A stretch of DNA of 41,813 nucleotides from Austwickia sp. TVS 96-490-7B (GCF_019331795.1 NZ_JAHPZL010000002.1:1-41813), one strand, 5' to 3'. Numbered from the stretch's first letter, positions 15,769 through 23,520 are shown. Notes: a model not told the origin generated them from the letters alone. Program-made: numbers and translations.

Positions 15769-16539
15769 TCAGGCCAGGTATCGCGCGGTGAGAGCGAGCA
15801 GCTTGTTGAGGTGGTCGAGCAGGGGGATGTAGCCGCTCACCGCGAGACGTTCGTCACCCAGCGCGGCGTAACTGTCGAGGCGACCGGCGAGGATTTCGCC
15901 GATGGTGTGGGCGGAGTCAAACCACATTCGGGCGCGGGCGGTGTCATCGACGCCGTGCGCGACCTGCAGGGTGCCGCGGTAGACGTGGATGGTGACTCCC
16001 GTCCCTCCGGCGACGTCGATAGCGATGTCACCGTCGGCCATGCGGGCCGCGTTGGCTCGTCCCAGCCGATCATGGGTGGCGATTTGCGCGAGGGCGTGGA
16101 AAGCGACGTACGTCGTGAGCGTGGTGGCGAGGTGACGTTCACTGTCGGTGAGGTTGGTCTCGGGGGTGGATCGCAGGAGAGTTTCCAAGCGAGTCGTTAG
16201 CGCAGTGAAGTCCTGTTTCACAAAAGACAGATGCCGGATACCCCGCAGCGGGATCGGCATGCCGGTCCCAGCGATGAGGGCATTGAAGTGGCCTGGCGTG
16301 GTGAAGGTGAGGCTGATCGCGCGGTGCTTCTCCGGTAGCGGCCCTGGAGCGGTCGCGGCACGACAACGACCATCAGTGAATGTCAGTGACAGTGGCGTGA
16401 CCCCGGGCACGCGGAAGGTCACTCGGATCCGACGGTCAGCGACGATCGCAGCGGCTTGCGGGTCGAGGGCCACGAGATCTTCGAGGTCACGCAGGACGGC
16501 GTGGAGGTTCACCGCTGCAAGGGCACGTGGGTCGAGCAT
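15769..16539 (-). CDS. Tandem SCP2-like protein A, first gene of the transketolase operon
   Basis: Encodes 256 residues from the ATG at 16539, with GGGGAG six bases upstream (better than the ATG at 16578). The first half, IRVTFRVPGVTPLSLTFTDGRCRAATAPG then ISLTFTTPGHFNALIAGTGMPIPLRGIRHLSFVKQDFTALTTRLETLL, has the SCP2-fold pattern. The second half repeats it: DIAIDVAGGTGVTIHVYRGTLQVAHGVDDTARARMWFDSAHTIGEILAGRLDSYAALGDERLAVSGYIPLLDHLNKLL. It aligns with the protein encoded at 11694-12557, so the operon starts and ends with paralogues. A lipid or hydrophobic-substrate binding role is inferred from fold resemblance only. Confidence 0.75.
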   Translation of the reverse strand: MLDPRALAAVNLHAVLRDLEDLVALDPQAAAIVADRRIRVTFRVPGVTPLSLTFTDGRCRAATAPGPLPEKHRAISLTFTTPGHFNALIAGTGMPIPLRGIRHLSFVKQDFTALTTRLETLLRSTPETNLTDSERHLATTLTTYVAFHALAQIATHDRLGRANAARMADGDIAIDVAGGTGVTIHVYRGTLQVAHGVDDTARARMWFDSAHTIGEILAGRLDSYAALGDERLAVSGYIPLLDHLNKLLALTARYLA

Positions 16540-16592
16540 GGTGGGCTCCCCTCTGGCGTGACCCCAGCGGCACGCCATAGCACGGCCAGGCT

Positions 16593-16610
16593 ACCTACCG
16601 ATCGGTTGGT
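16593..16610. promoter_or_regulatory. TetR-type palindromic operator upstream of the SCP2/transketolase operon
   Basis: ACCTACCGATCGGTTGGT is an 18-base palindrome with one mismatched pair around a perfect ACCGATCGGT core. It lies 54 bases before the SCP2-like A start, in the gap after the upstream small gene. The shape is that of a TetR-family operator, but no TetR gene is in the window. Confidence 0.6.
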
Positions 16611-16655
16611 GCGGGCGTCCAGGACAAGGGTGTTTTCTGCGCGCCTGACACTAGA

Positions 16656-16907
16656 TCAGTGCCGTAAAGCACCTTTGCCGACAATCGTGGCCAAAGCCCC
16701 CACGCACACCACCACCGCAGCAATACCCAAAGCGACGATAGAGGCGGTACAGCTCCAGCATTGTCGACGACCAGAGCGATAAGCCATCCACCCAGAACAC
16801 AACCCCACCAAAATCGCCAACGGCGGAAGCACCAACTCCACCGCAAGCGCAACAATGGACAGGCTCAACGCCTGCAGCCCGGGTGAAATCGGGCGGGTGG
16901 TGCTCAT
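16656..16907 (-). CDS. Small two-TM membrane protein (DUF4190-like)
   Basis: Encodes 83 residues. The ATG at 16907 has GGGAGAG six to seven bases upstream. Two long hydrophobic stretches (ALSLSIVALAVELVLPPLAILVGLCSGWMAY and TASIVALGIAAVVVCVGALATIVG) are joined by a basic SGRRQ loop. This resembles DUF4190-type proteins, which have no defined function. It is on the same strand as the SCP2/transketolase operon, but a 116-base gap with a palindromic operator lies between them, so it may be separately expressed. Confidence 0.65.
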   Translation of the reverse strand: MSTTRPISPGLQALSLSIVALAVELVLPPLAILVGLCSGWMAYRSGRRQCWSCTASIVALGIAAVVVCVGALATIVGKGALRH

Positions 16908-16958
16908 GGGACGCTCTCCCCTCGTGGCCTCCTGGTTGGCTCATCCTTTCCGGATCCG

Positions 16959-16986
16959 TTGACACAGTGAGGTACTCACGTCACTG
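16959..16986 (+). promoter_or_regulatory. Candidate promoter and nested inverted repeats for the ord operon
   Basis: TTGACA at 16959-16964 could serve as a -35 element. Just downstream are two nested inverted repeats: CAGTGA/TCACTG (16965-16970/16981-16986) and GTGAG/CTCAC (16967-16971/16975-16979). These could be a repressor site. No good -10 is seen, so the promoter assignment is weak. It lies about 260 bases before the ord start, or about 50 bases before the divergent small gene if it acts on the other strand. Confidence 0.35.
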
Positions 16987-17020
16987 CTGTTCCGTTAGAG
17001 GGTCATTCCAAGCAGACGAG

Positions 17021-17220
17021 TGGGGCGCCACGCCCGACAAGGTGACTTCGGCGATTCCAGGACAACGACGCCCCCATACGCCTAGCCTGGGCGGTATAAG
17101 GGGAGGGCTCTGGGCCCGCCGCGTCATCACACGGCTGCGGCGGGTTTTTCGATGCCTTCCCGGCAGGGAATGACCTGAGGGCAACGATGCCCTGGGCGAT
17201 GGACAAAGGAGTCGAACGCC
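17021..17220 (+). promoter_or_regulatory. Structured leader of the ornithine-catabolism operon
   Basis: Potential helices are TGGGGCG (17021-17027) with CGCCCCCA (17069-17076, one bulge), CGCC/GGCG (17079-17082/17090-17093), the terminator hairpin (separate entry), TTCCC/GGGAA (17157-17161/17166-17170) and GGGCA/TGCCC (17177-17190). GGCGG (17090-17094) and GGGC (17105-17108) could each pair with the 5' arm of the terminator, giving a possible antiterminator. The sequence does not show the conserved boxes of the cobalamin, lysine or glycine riboswitches. Confidence 0.4.
17115..17149 (+). terminator. Intrinsic terminator in the leader of the ord operon
   Basis: CCCGCCGC (17115-17122) and GCGGCGGG (17137-17144) form an eight-pair GC stem followed at once by TTTTT (17145-17149). 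No plus-strand gene ends upstream, so it more likely acts as an attenuator for the ord operon than as a 3' terminator. Confidence 0.7.
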
Positions 17221-18270
17221 GTGCAGCCGATGTCGCCGATCCGTGTAGTGGTCTGGGGTCTGGGAGCGATGGGGGGCGGCATGGCCCGACTCATCGCAGC
17301 GAAAGAAGGGCTCGCCCTCGTCGGGGGAATCGACACCCGCAGCGAATACGTCGGCCGCGACGTCGGTGACGTCCTCGACCTCGGCCGCACCCTAGGCGTC
17401 ACCGTCACCGACGAACCCACCAGCGTCTTGCACGCCGACCAGGTGGACTGCGTCGTCATCGCCACCACCTCATGGGTGCGAGAACAAATGGACGACCTGC
17501 GCACCATCCTGTCCGCAGGGATCAACTGCGTGTCCATCGCGGAAGAAATGTCCTGCGCCGTCGCACAAAACCCCGAACTCGCCGAAGAACTCGACGCACT
17601 CGCCACCGCCCACGGCGTGTCTGTGGTCGGCACCGGAGTCAACCCGGGCTTGTCGATGGACACGCTGGTCGTGGCGCTGACCGCAGGCTGCCATGACGTG
17701 ACCGCCATCGAAGCGACCCGAGTCAACGACTTGTCGCCGTACGGCCCGACCGTGATGCGCACCCAAGGTGTCGGCCTGACCCCAGAGGAATTCGACAAGG
17801 GAGTCGCCGACGGCAGCGTTGACGGTCACATCGGCTTCCCCGAGTCGGCGCGGATGATCTCCGACGCGATCGGGTTGGGCGTGGACAGGATCGAACAACG
17901 CCGAGAAGCGATCGTCTCCTCAGTCCGACGAGAGACCCCACACATCGTGGTGGAGCCAGGCATGGTTGCTGGGTGCAAGCAGACCCTGCTCGGGTATCGC
18001 GGAGACGAGGTCGTGCTGACTTTGGTGCACCCGCAACAGGTGCTCCCGGAGCTTGAAGGTCAAGGCACCGGCGATTACATCACCATCAAAGGCGTCCCCG
18101 AGATTCACATGCAAATCACCCCGGAGTACGCCGGAGGGACCGCCACCAAGGGCATCGCCGTGAACGTGATCCCGCACATCGTCCAGGCCAGCCCTGGCTT
18201 GAAGACGATGCTTGACCTGCCGATCCCGGCAGCGCTGATGGGTCCGTCGGCGTATCGCCGTCGCGTCTGA
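17221..18270 (+). CDS. ord: 2,4-diaminopentanoate dehydrogenase
   Basis: Encodes 349 residues. The GTG at 17221 has AAAGGAG nine bases upstream; an ATG lies three codons later. The N-terminal Rossmann motif is VVVWGLGAMGGGMARLIAAKEG, followed by the DapB-like segment VDCVVIATTSW. Ord-typical blocks follow: SIAEEMS, GTGVNPGLSMDTLVVALT, EATRVNDLSPYGPTVMRTQGVGLTPEEFDKGVADG, GHIGFPESARMISDAIG and GGTATKGIAVNVIPHIVQA. The enzyme oxidatively deaminates (2R,4S)-2,4-diaminopentanoate to 2-amino-4-oxopentanoate with NAD(P)+. It is the first gene of an operon that continues with both aminomutase subunits, so the product of the mutase is its substrate. Confidence 0.93.
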   Translation: MQPMSPIRVVVWGLGAMGGGMARLIAAKEGLALVGGIDTRSEYVGRDVGDVLDLGRTLGVTVTDEPTSVLHADQVDCVVIATTSWVREQMDDLRTILSAGINCVSIAEEMSCAVAQNPELAEELDALATAHGVSVVGTGVNPGLSMDTLVVALTAGCHDVTAIEATRVNDLSPYGPTVMRTQGVGLTPEEFDKGVADGSVDGHIGFPESARMISDAIGLGVDRIEQRREAIVSSVRRETPHIVVEPGMVAGCKQTLLGYRGDEVVLTLVHPQQVLPELEGQGTGDYITIKGVPEIHMQITPEYAGGTATKGIAVNVIPHIVQASPGLKTMLDLPIPAALMGPSAYRRRV

Positions 18271-18302
18271 CCCTGCCCGAGCCGTCGAAGAGAGGACATG
18301 CC

Positions 18303-18680
18303 GTGTCTCAGCCCACATCCGACCGCATGGTCGCCTACGAGGCGCGCCGTGCGGAACTGTCCGCGTTGAGCGATGAGGAATTAAAAAACAGGTTTTGGCA
18401 GTTGGCTGACCAGGCCGTCGCACCGCTAGTCGACCTGGCACGCAGCCACACCAGCCCATCCATTGAACGGTCGGTGCTGTTGCGGATGGGAGTCGACTCG
18501 GTCAGCAGCCACGGCGTGGTCGACCGAATCGCCGAAGCGGGCCTCCTCGGGAAAGGCGCCGGACATGTGTTGGTGCGCCTAGCTCGCCGCCAAGGCACTG
18601 ACGTCCGGGGCGCTGCCGCGGCGATCCTGTCCGATGCGTCCTGCCTGGACGGCTTGTTCCCCACCGGAGGTGCCCGATGA
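18303..18680 (+). CDS. oraS: D-ornithine 4,5-aminomutase small subunit
   Basis: Encodes 125 residues from a GTG at 18303 preceded by GAGAGGA, close to the usual ~121 residues of OraS. The diagnostic block is SHTSPSIERSVLLRMGVDSVSSHGVVDRIAEAGLLGKGAGHVLVRLA. OraS forms a heterotetramer with OraE and is needed for activity. It starts 32 bases after ord and overlaps oraE by ATGA (18677-18680), a coupling typical of subunits made in equal amounts. Confidence 0.93.
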   Translation: MSQPTSDRMVAYEARRAELSALSDEELKNRFWQLADQAVAPLVDLARSHTSPSIERSVLLRMGVDSVSSHGVVDRIAEAGLLGKGAGHVLVRLARRQGTDVRGAAAAILSDASCLDGLFPTGGAR

Positions 18681-20983
18681 CCACCACCGAGCCACGCCGT
18701 ACCGTCGCGGACCCTCAACCCGAGACCACGGCTTTCGGACCGTTAAACGCCACCACCAAGCTCGACGTGGATCTGCTACTCCAAGATCTGGAAAGCTACC
18801 GTCCCCGCCGTAAAGGGTGGACCTGGCGGCGTGTGCCGGCACGCGGCGTCGACATGGGTCCGTTCCACTACCGGGATATGTCGGCGCCGTTGAAAAACTC
18901 GACCGGGTTGCCGGCCAGCAAATATTTCGACGGCATCGACCCCCAACCCAAGTGCGTCGTCACCACCGAAATCGCCTCCGGCCGATTCGAAGACGACGTA
19001 CGTCGGATGCGGATGGCTGCCTGGCACGGTGCGGACCACCTGATGGTGATCCGCACCACCGGCCAGTCCCACATCGACGGATTGCTGGAAGGCACCCCGG
19101 AAGGCATCGGCGGGGTCCCGATCACCCGCAAACAGATCCGAGCCAGCCGGAAAGCCTGCGACGCGATCGAAGACGAAGTGGGCCGCCCCATCAACTTCCA
19201 CTCCTACGTCAGTGGAGTTGCCGGACCTGAAGTGGCGGTGCTCTTTGCTGAGGAAGGAGTCAACGGCGCCCACCAGGACCCGCAATACAACGTCCTCTAC
19301 CGCAACGTCAACATGTACCGCTCTTTCGTTGACGCTGCCGAGGCGAAGAAAGTCATGACCGGTGCGGGCATTCTGCAGATCGACGGCGCACACAACGCCA
19401 ATGCCACCGCCAAAGCAGGCTGGCTGGTCATGCCAGAACTGATGGTGCAACACGGCCTGAACACTGCGTTCTCCGTAGCTGTCGGCATGGACAAAGGCCT
19501 CATCGGCCTGTCGACTGTACCGCCGAACTCACCACCGGCACCGAAACTGTGGTTCGACCTGCCCTATGCGATCGCGCTACGAGACTTCTTCGGCGAATAC
19601 AAGATGCGCGCCCAACAAAACACCCGCTATATCGAAGCGGACATTGAAGAAGCAGTGCGCACTCATACCATTGACACGTTGATTTCCATGCTGACCAGCG
19701 CGGATATCCAATCAACGATCACGCCCGATGAGGGCCGCAATGTGCCCTGGCATTACAACAACATCCGGGGTCTGCAAACAGTCAAACAAACCTGGGCGGG
19801 ACTGGACGGCATCAACGAACTGGTGCAACTTCGCGATGAAGGCCCACTGCCGACGATGGTGCGTGACCTCAAAGAACGCGCCGTGGCTTTCCTCGCCGAA
19901 GTGGTCGCTGACGGCGGCTACTTCGCGGCGGTAGAAAAAGGATTCTTTGTCGACTCGGCAAAGTATCCCGAACGCAACGGTGACGGCATCGCCCGATCCA
20001 GCACTGGCGGTGTCGGTGTCGACTCCATCGTCGAACGGGAGGTGGACTATTGGGCGCCGGTCTGTGACCACTTCGGCGACAGCCACGCCCCAGCTGACCT
20101 CATCACCAGCGAAGTTCTGCACCTGCCTTCTGGGGCGCCCGGCGCGGGAAAGCCATGCGCGGCTATCGGCGGCTGCACCCTGTGTGACCCCGACAAGATC
20201 GTCTTCATCGACGAACTCGACGCCACCGACAACGCCTCAACCCGGCTGGAAGCCACCGCGGGATACCGCAACGGCACCGTCATCAAACCGGAAGCCGAAT
20301 GGGCCGGTGATGGCACCGTCCTCATCCAGCTGTTCGTCGCCCAGCCCAGCGATGTCGCCGAAGTTTACGCCGTTGAAATGGCGAAGAAAATGGGCCTGGA
20401 CGACCCGGTCGTCGTGAACCTGCAAATCATGCAGGAATCTGAGGGGTGCTTCGTCGAAGTCAAAGGTAAAGTTGCCTTCGATATCCGTCGCGACGATCTC
20501 ACGATCCCCGTGAAAGAGGTGCGCCTCCCCGAGGAGGAACTACGCGCTGAAGTCGCTGCTCGCAAACTGTCTGTCGTCGCCGGAACCGTCGGTGAGGACG
20601 AACACAGCGTCGGAATGCGAGAAATCCTCGACATCAAACATGGCGGGATTGAAAAGTACGGCGTTTCATACCACCATTTGGGGACGTCAGTGCCGCTGAC
20701 AAAACTCATTGACGCCGCCATCGAAACTGGATCTGACGCGATCCTGATCTCCACGATCATCAGCCACAATGACGTCCACCGGCAGATGATGCGCAAACTC
20801 GCTGAGCTGTGCGTGGAGAAAGGTGTCCGAGACCGGTTTGTGTTGATCGCCGGTGGCACCCAAGTCAACCGGGAAATGGCCGCCGAGACCGGGCTGGACG
20901 CCACCTTCGGTCGTGGCACCAAAGGCATCGACGTGGTCGACGCGATGGTCAAAACCCTGCGCGCCCGCGAAGTCGGCGCATGA
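18677..20983 (+). CDS. oraE: D-ornithine 4,5-aminomutase large subunit (adenosylcobalamin and PLP dependent)
   Basis: Encodes 768 residues; GGAGG precedes the ATG. The first ~500 residues form the TIM-barrel-type PLP/substrate part (FHYRDMSAPLKNSTGLPASKYFDGID, RTTGQSHIDGLLEGTPEGIGG, INFHSYVSGVAGPEVAVLFAEEGVNGAHQDPQYNVLYRNVNMYRS). A Cys pair, GGCTLCDP, lies near residue 500. The C-terminal B12 domain has the base-off signature D-x-H-x-x-G in GEDEHSVGMREIL. It is followed by DIKHGGIEKYGVSYHHLGTSVP, with a Lys in the region where OraE binds PLP, and by GSDAILISTIISHNDVH. The enzyme moves the terminal amino group of D-ornithine to C4. It overlaps oraS and the MutL-like gene by ATGA at both ends. 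Confidence 0.95.
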   Translation: MTTTEPRRTVADPQPETTAFGPLNATTKLDVDLLLQDLESYRPRRKGWTWRRVPARGVDMGPFHYRDMSAPLKNSTGLPASKYFDGIDPQPKCVVTTEIASGRFEDDVRRMRMAAWHGADHLMVIRTTGQSHIDGLLEGTPEGIGGVPITRKQIRASRKACDAIEDEVGRPINFHSYVSGVAGPEVAVLFAEEGVNGAHQDPQYNVLYRNVNMYRSFVDAAEAKKVMTGAGILQIDGAHNANATAKAGWLVMPELMVQHGLNTAFSVAVGMDKGLIGLSTVPPNSPPAPKLWFDLPYAIALRDFFGEYKMRAQQNTRYIEADIEEAVRTHTIDTLISMLTSADIQSTITPDEGRNVPWHYNNIRGLQTVKQTWAGLDGINELVQLRDEGPLPTMVRDLKERAVAFLAEVVADGGYFAAVEKGFFVDSAKYPERNGDGIARSSTGGVGVDSIVEREVDYWAPVCDHFGDSHAPADLITSEVLHLPSGAPGAGKPCAAIGGCTLCDPDKIVFIDELDATDNASTRLEATAGYRNGTVIKPEAEWAGDGTVLIQLFVAQPSDVAEVYAVEMAKKMGLDDPVVVNLQIMQESEGCFVEVKGKVAFDIRRDDLTIPVKEVRLPEEELRAEVAARKLSVVAGTVGEDEHSVGMREILDIKHGGIEKYGVSYHHLGTSVPLTKLIDAAIETGSDAILISTIISHNDVHRQMMRKLAELCVEKGVRDRFVLIAGGTQVNREMAAETGLDATFGRGTKGIDVVDAMVKTLRAREVGA

Positions 20984-22356
20984 CACAGTTGACAGACACC
21001 CCGGTGGCGGCCCCCCAGCCGCCACCGGACGTCGTCACCGTCGAAGTCGGCAGCACCATGACGAAAGTCAACGCGTTCGCCGTCGTCGACGGGGCCTTCA
21101 CCCACCTGGCACAAGGTTTCGCCCCCACATCGGTCGCCGACGGTGACGTCGGCGTGGGAGTCGCCCAAGCCCGCGACGACCTTCGCCGCCGGTACGGCCT
21201 CGACAGTTCGGGCGTCACGACGTACGTGAACTCCTCCGCTGCTGGCGGGCTACGGATGAGCGTGCACGGGTTGACGGCTGGCATGACGGCTCGCGCTGCC
21301 CGGGAGGCGTCATTAGGGGCCGGAGCGATCGTGGGGATGGTCACCGCAGGACGACTCAGCCCCTATGACTTGAGCCAACTCGAAGACCTCGCGCCGACCG
21401 TGGTGTTGCTAGCTGGGGGAGTGGACCACGGCGAACGCGACATCGTAATCGACAACGCCCGCGCCTTAGCTGCCACTGTCACCGACCTGCCCCGACGACC
21501 TCCGATCGTGTACGCCGGAAATATCGCCGCCCGCGGTGACGTCCGTGACATTTTTGAGCAGGCCGGGCTGCAGGTGTTGATCGCCGACAATGTCTTCCCC
21601 GAGGTGGACGTCCTGGCAGTCGAACCGCTCCGCGCCGTGATCCACGATGTTTTCAGCGAACACATCGTGCACGCACCAGGCATGTCGGCGTTGGCGCAGA
21701 TCACCGACCACGACATCCTGCCCACCCCAGGTGCGGTCCTCGCCGCGGCCGAAGCGTTCGCGCAGGCGGTCGGGGACGTGCTGGTCGTCGACGTCGGCGG
21801 CGCCACCACCGACGTCCATTCAGTCACTGACGGGTCCGCCGAGTTAGCTCCGTCGTACGCCGACCCCGAGCCACGAGCGAAACGCACCGTCGAAGGCGAC
21901 CTGGGTGTTTTTGTCAACGCTCGGATCGTCGCGCAAGCCAGCGGCGACGCCGACTGGGCGGACCGGTTGACGCATCTACGGGCGATGCCCGACACCGACG
22001 AAGAACAAGCCGTGACCCGGTGGCTCGCAGAACGGGCCGTGGACGTGGGCATCCGTCGACACGCCGGGACCATCGCTGACCTGTACACCCCCACCGGCAA
22101 ACGCCACGTCGTGCGCGGCAAAGACCTCACCGCAGTGCGATGGGTCGTCGCCACCGGCGGTGCCCTCACCAAAATCCCCGGCGCCGCCGATGCCCTCGCT
22201 CGCGCCTGCACCGGGCAAGGACGACACCTGCTGCCGCCACCAGACGCCCGGCTCCTCGTCGACGACCAGTACCGCTTCTCAGCTTTAGGCACCTTGGCTG
22301 CGCACCACCCTGACCAGGTGCGCGAAACTTTACGACGGTGGGCCACCACCGCCTGA
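20980..22356 (+). CDS. MutL/GlmL-family ASKHA ATPase-like protein, probable aminomutase reactivase
   Basis: Encodes 458 residues from the ATG at 20980 that overlaps the oraE stop; a longer frame upstream is only a shadow of oraE. The ASKHA-fold phosphate-binding motifs are TVEVGSTMTKVNAFAV near the start and DVLVVDVGGATTDVHSVT in the middle, with VRWVVATGGALTKIPGA near the end. YVNSSAAGGLRMSVHGLT is typical of MutL/GlmL proteins found beside cobalamin mutases. Their proposed job is to exchange damaged cobalamin or reactivate the mutase. The tight overlap with oraE supports that role here. Confidence 0.9.
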   Translation: MTQLTDTPVAAPQPPPDVVTVEVGSTMTKVNAFAVVDGAFTHLAQGFAPTSVADGDVGVGVAQARDDLRRRYGLDSSGVTTYVNSSAAGGLRMSVHGLTAGMTARAAREASLGAGAIVGMVTAGRLSPYDLSQLEDLAPTVVLLAGGVDHGERDIVIDNARALAATVTDLPRRPPIVYAGNIAARGDVRDIFEQAGLQVLIADNVFPEVDVLAVEPLRAVIHDVFSEHIVHAPGMSALAQITDHDILPTPGAVLAAAEAFAQAVGDVLVVDVGGATTDVHSVTDGSAELAPSYADPEPRAKRTVEGDLGVFVNARIVAQASGDADWADRLTHLRAMPDTDEEQAVTRWLAERAVDVGIRRHAGTIADLYTPTGKRHVVRGKDLTAVRWVVATGGALTKIPGAADALARACTGQGRHLLPPPDARLLVDDQYRFSALGTLAAHHPDQVRETLRRWATTA

Positions 22357-22374
22357 CCTCAATGGGGAGGACAG

Positions 22375-23520
22375 ATGTACCGGCGAACACCACGCCTGGA
22401 GATCCATCCAGACCGGATCACCCATAACGCTAGGACCGTGGTGCGGGCCGCCCACGCTCACGGCGGGCAGGTCGCCGGGGTGGGCAAAGTGTGCTGCGCG
22501 CATCCCTCAGTGATCGCCGCGATGGTCGCCGGGGGCGTCGACGCTTTAGCGGACAGCCGCATCATCAACTTGATGAGTATCTCCGAGCAAGGCACCGGCC
22601 TGCCGACGATGCTGCTGCGGATCCCCGCCCCGTCAGCTGCCGCTGACGTGGTGCGATGCGCCGATGTCACGTTGAACTCTGGCCTGCCGACGTTGCGGAT
22701 CCTCTCCGACGCAGCCGGCCAAGCCGGGGTGCGACACGGAGTCATCGTCATGGTCGACGTCGGTGACCTGCGCGAAGGGGTATGGCCCGATCAGGCTGTG
22801 GACCTGGTGACCCAAGCAGCGTCACTGCCCCATCTGGACTTGCTGGGCTTAGGCGCAAACCTCGCCTGCTACGGCGGAGTGATCCCCACCGTGGACAACA
22901 TGCGGGCACTGATCGCCGTCCGAGATGCCTGCCGAGAGGCCACCGGCCTGGAACTAGCCACCCTGTCCGGAGGGAATTCTTCATCATTGCCGCTCCTCGC
23001 CAGCGGATCAATGCCGCCAGAGATCAACCATTTCCGGATCGGCGAAACCATCGTCCTCGGCCGCAACGTCCTTGACCGCACCCCCTGGCCAGGCACCTAC
23101 CAGAACACTTTCCACCTGATCACCGAAATCGTCGAACTGGAACGCAAACCCAGCGTCCCCATCGGCGACCGAGGACAGAACGCTTTCGGAGAACAACCAG
23201 AATTCCTTGATCGCGGCACCCGATTGCGCGCCATCGTCAACATCGGCCGCCAAGACGTCGCCATCGACGGACTGACCCCCATCGATCCAGGTATCAGCAT
23301 CATCGGTGCCAGCAGTGACCATCTCATCCTCGACGTCCAAGACGCCGTCGGCGAGGTCCGGTTGGGTGCCCCGGTGGGTTTCTGGCCGTCGTACGGCGCA
23401 CTGCTAGCCCTATCTACGTCGCCGTATGTGCAGAAAGTCGCCGTCCGGGACCGCATCGACAACTCGACCGAGCTGGGACAGATGATGTCCTTACAGATGG
23501 AGGCGCCGTCACTGTCCTGA
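22375..23520 (+). CDS. orr: Ornithine racemase (alanine racemase-fold PLP enzyme)
   Basis: Encodes 381 residues with GGGAGGA just before the ATG, 18 bases after the preceding gene. The N-terminal alanine-racemase barrel starts PRLEIHPDRITHNARTVVRAAHAHGGQVAGVGKVCCAHPSVI, where the Lys of GVGK is the expected PLP ligand. MVDVGDLREGVWP, LDLLGLGANLACYGGVIPT, LSGGNSSSLPLL and INHFRIGETIVLGRNVL follow the pattern of Orr and YhfX-like racemases, not that of cell-wall alanine racemase. It converts L- to D-ornithine, supplying OraSE. It is the last gene of the operon. Confidence 0.9.
   Translation: MYRRTPRLEIHPDRITHNARTVVRAAHAHGGQVAGVGKVCCAHPSVIAAMVAGGVDALADSRIINLMSISEQGTGLPTMLLRIPAPSAAADVVRCADVTLNSGLPTLRILSDAAGQAGVRHGVIVMVDVGDLREGVWPDQAVDLVTQAASLPHLDLLGLGANLACYGGVIPTVDNMRALIAVRDACREATGLELATLSGGNSSSLPLLASGSMPPEINHFRIGETIVLGRNVLDRTPWPGTYQNTFHLITEIVELERKPSVPIGDRGQNAFGEQPEFLDRGTRLRAIVNIGRQDVAIDGLTPIDPGISIIGASSDHLILDVQDAVGEVRLGAPVGFWPSYGALLALSTSPYVQKVAVRDRIDNSTELGQMMSLQMEAPSLS

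Noticed and set aside
16987-17220. Cobalamin riboswitch before the ord operon
   Set aside because: Expected because oraE needs adenosylcobalamin, but the conserved B12-box pattern is not visible; only a generic structured leader with a terminator can be supported.
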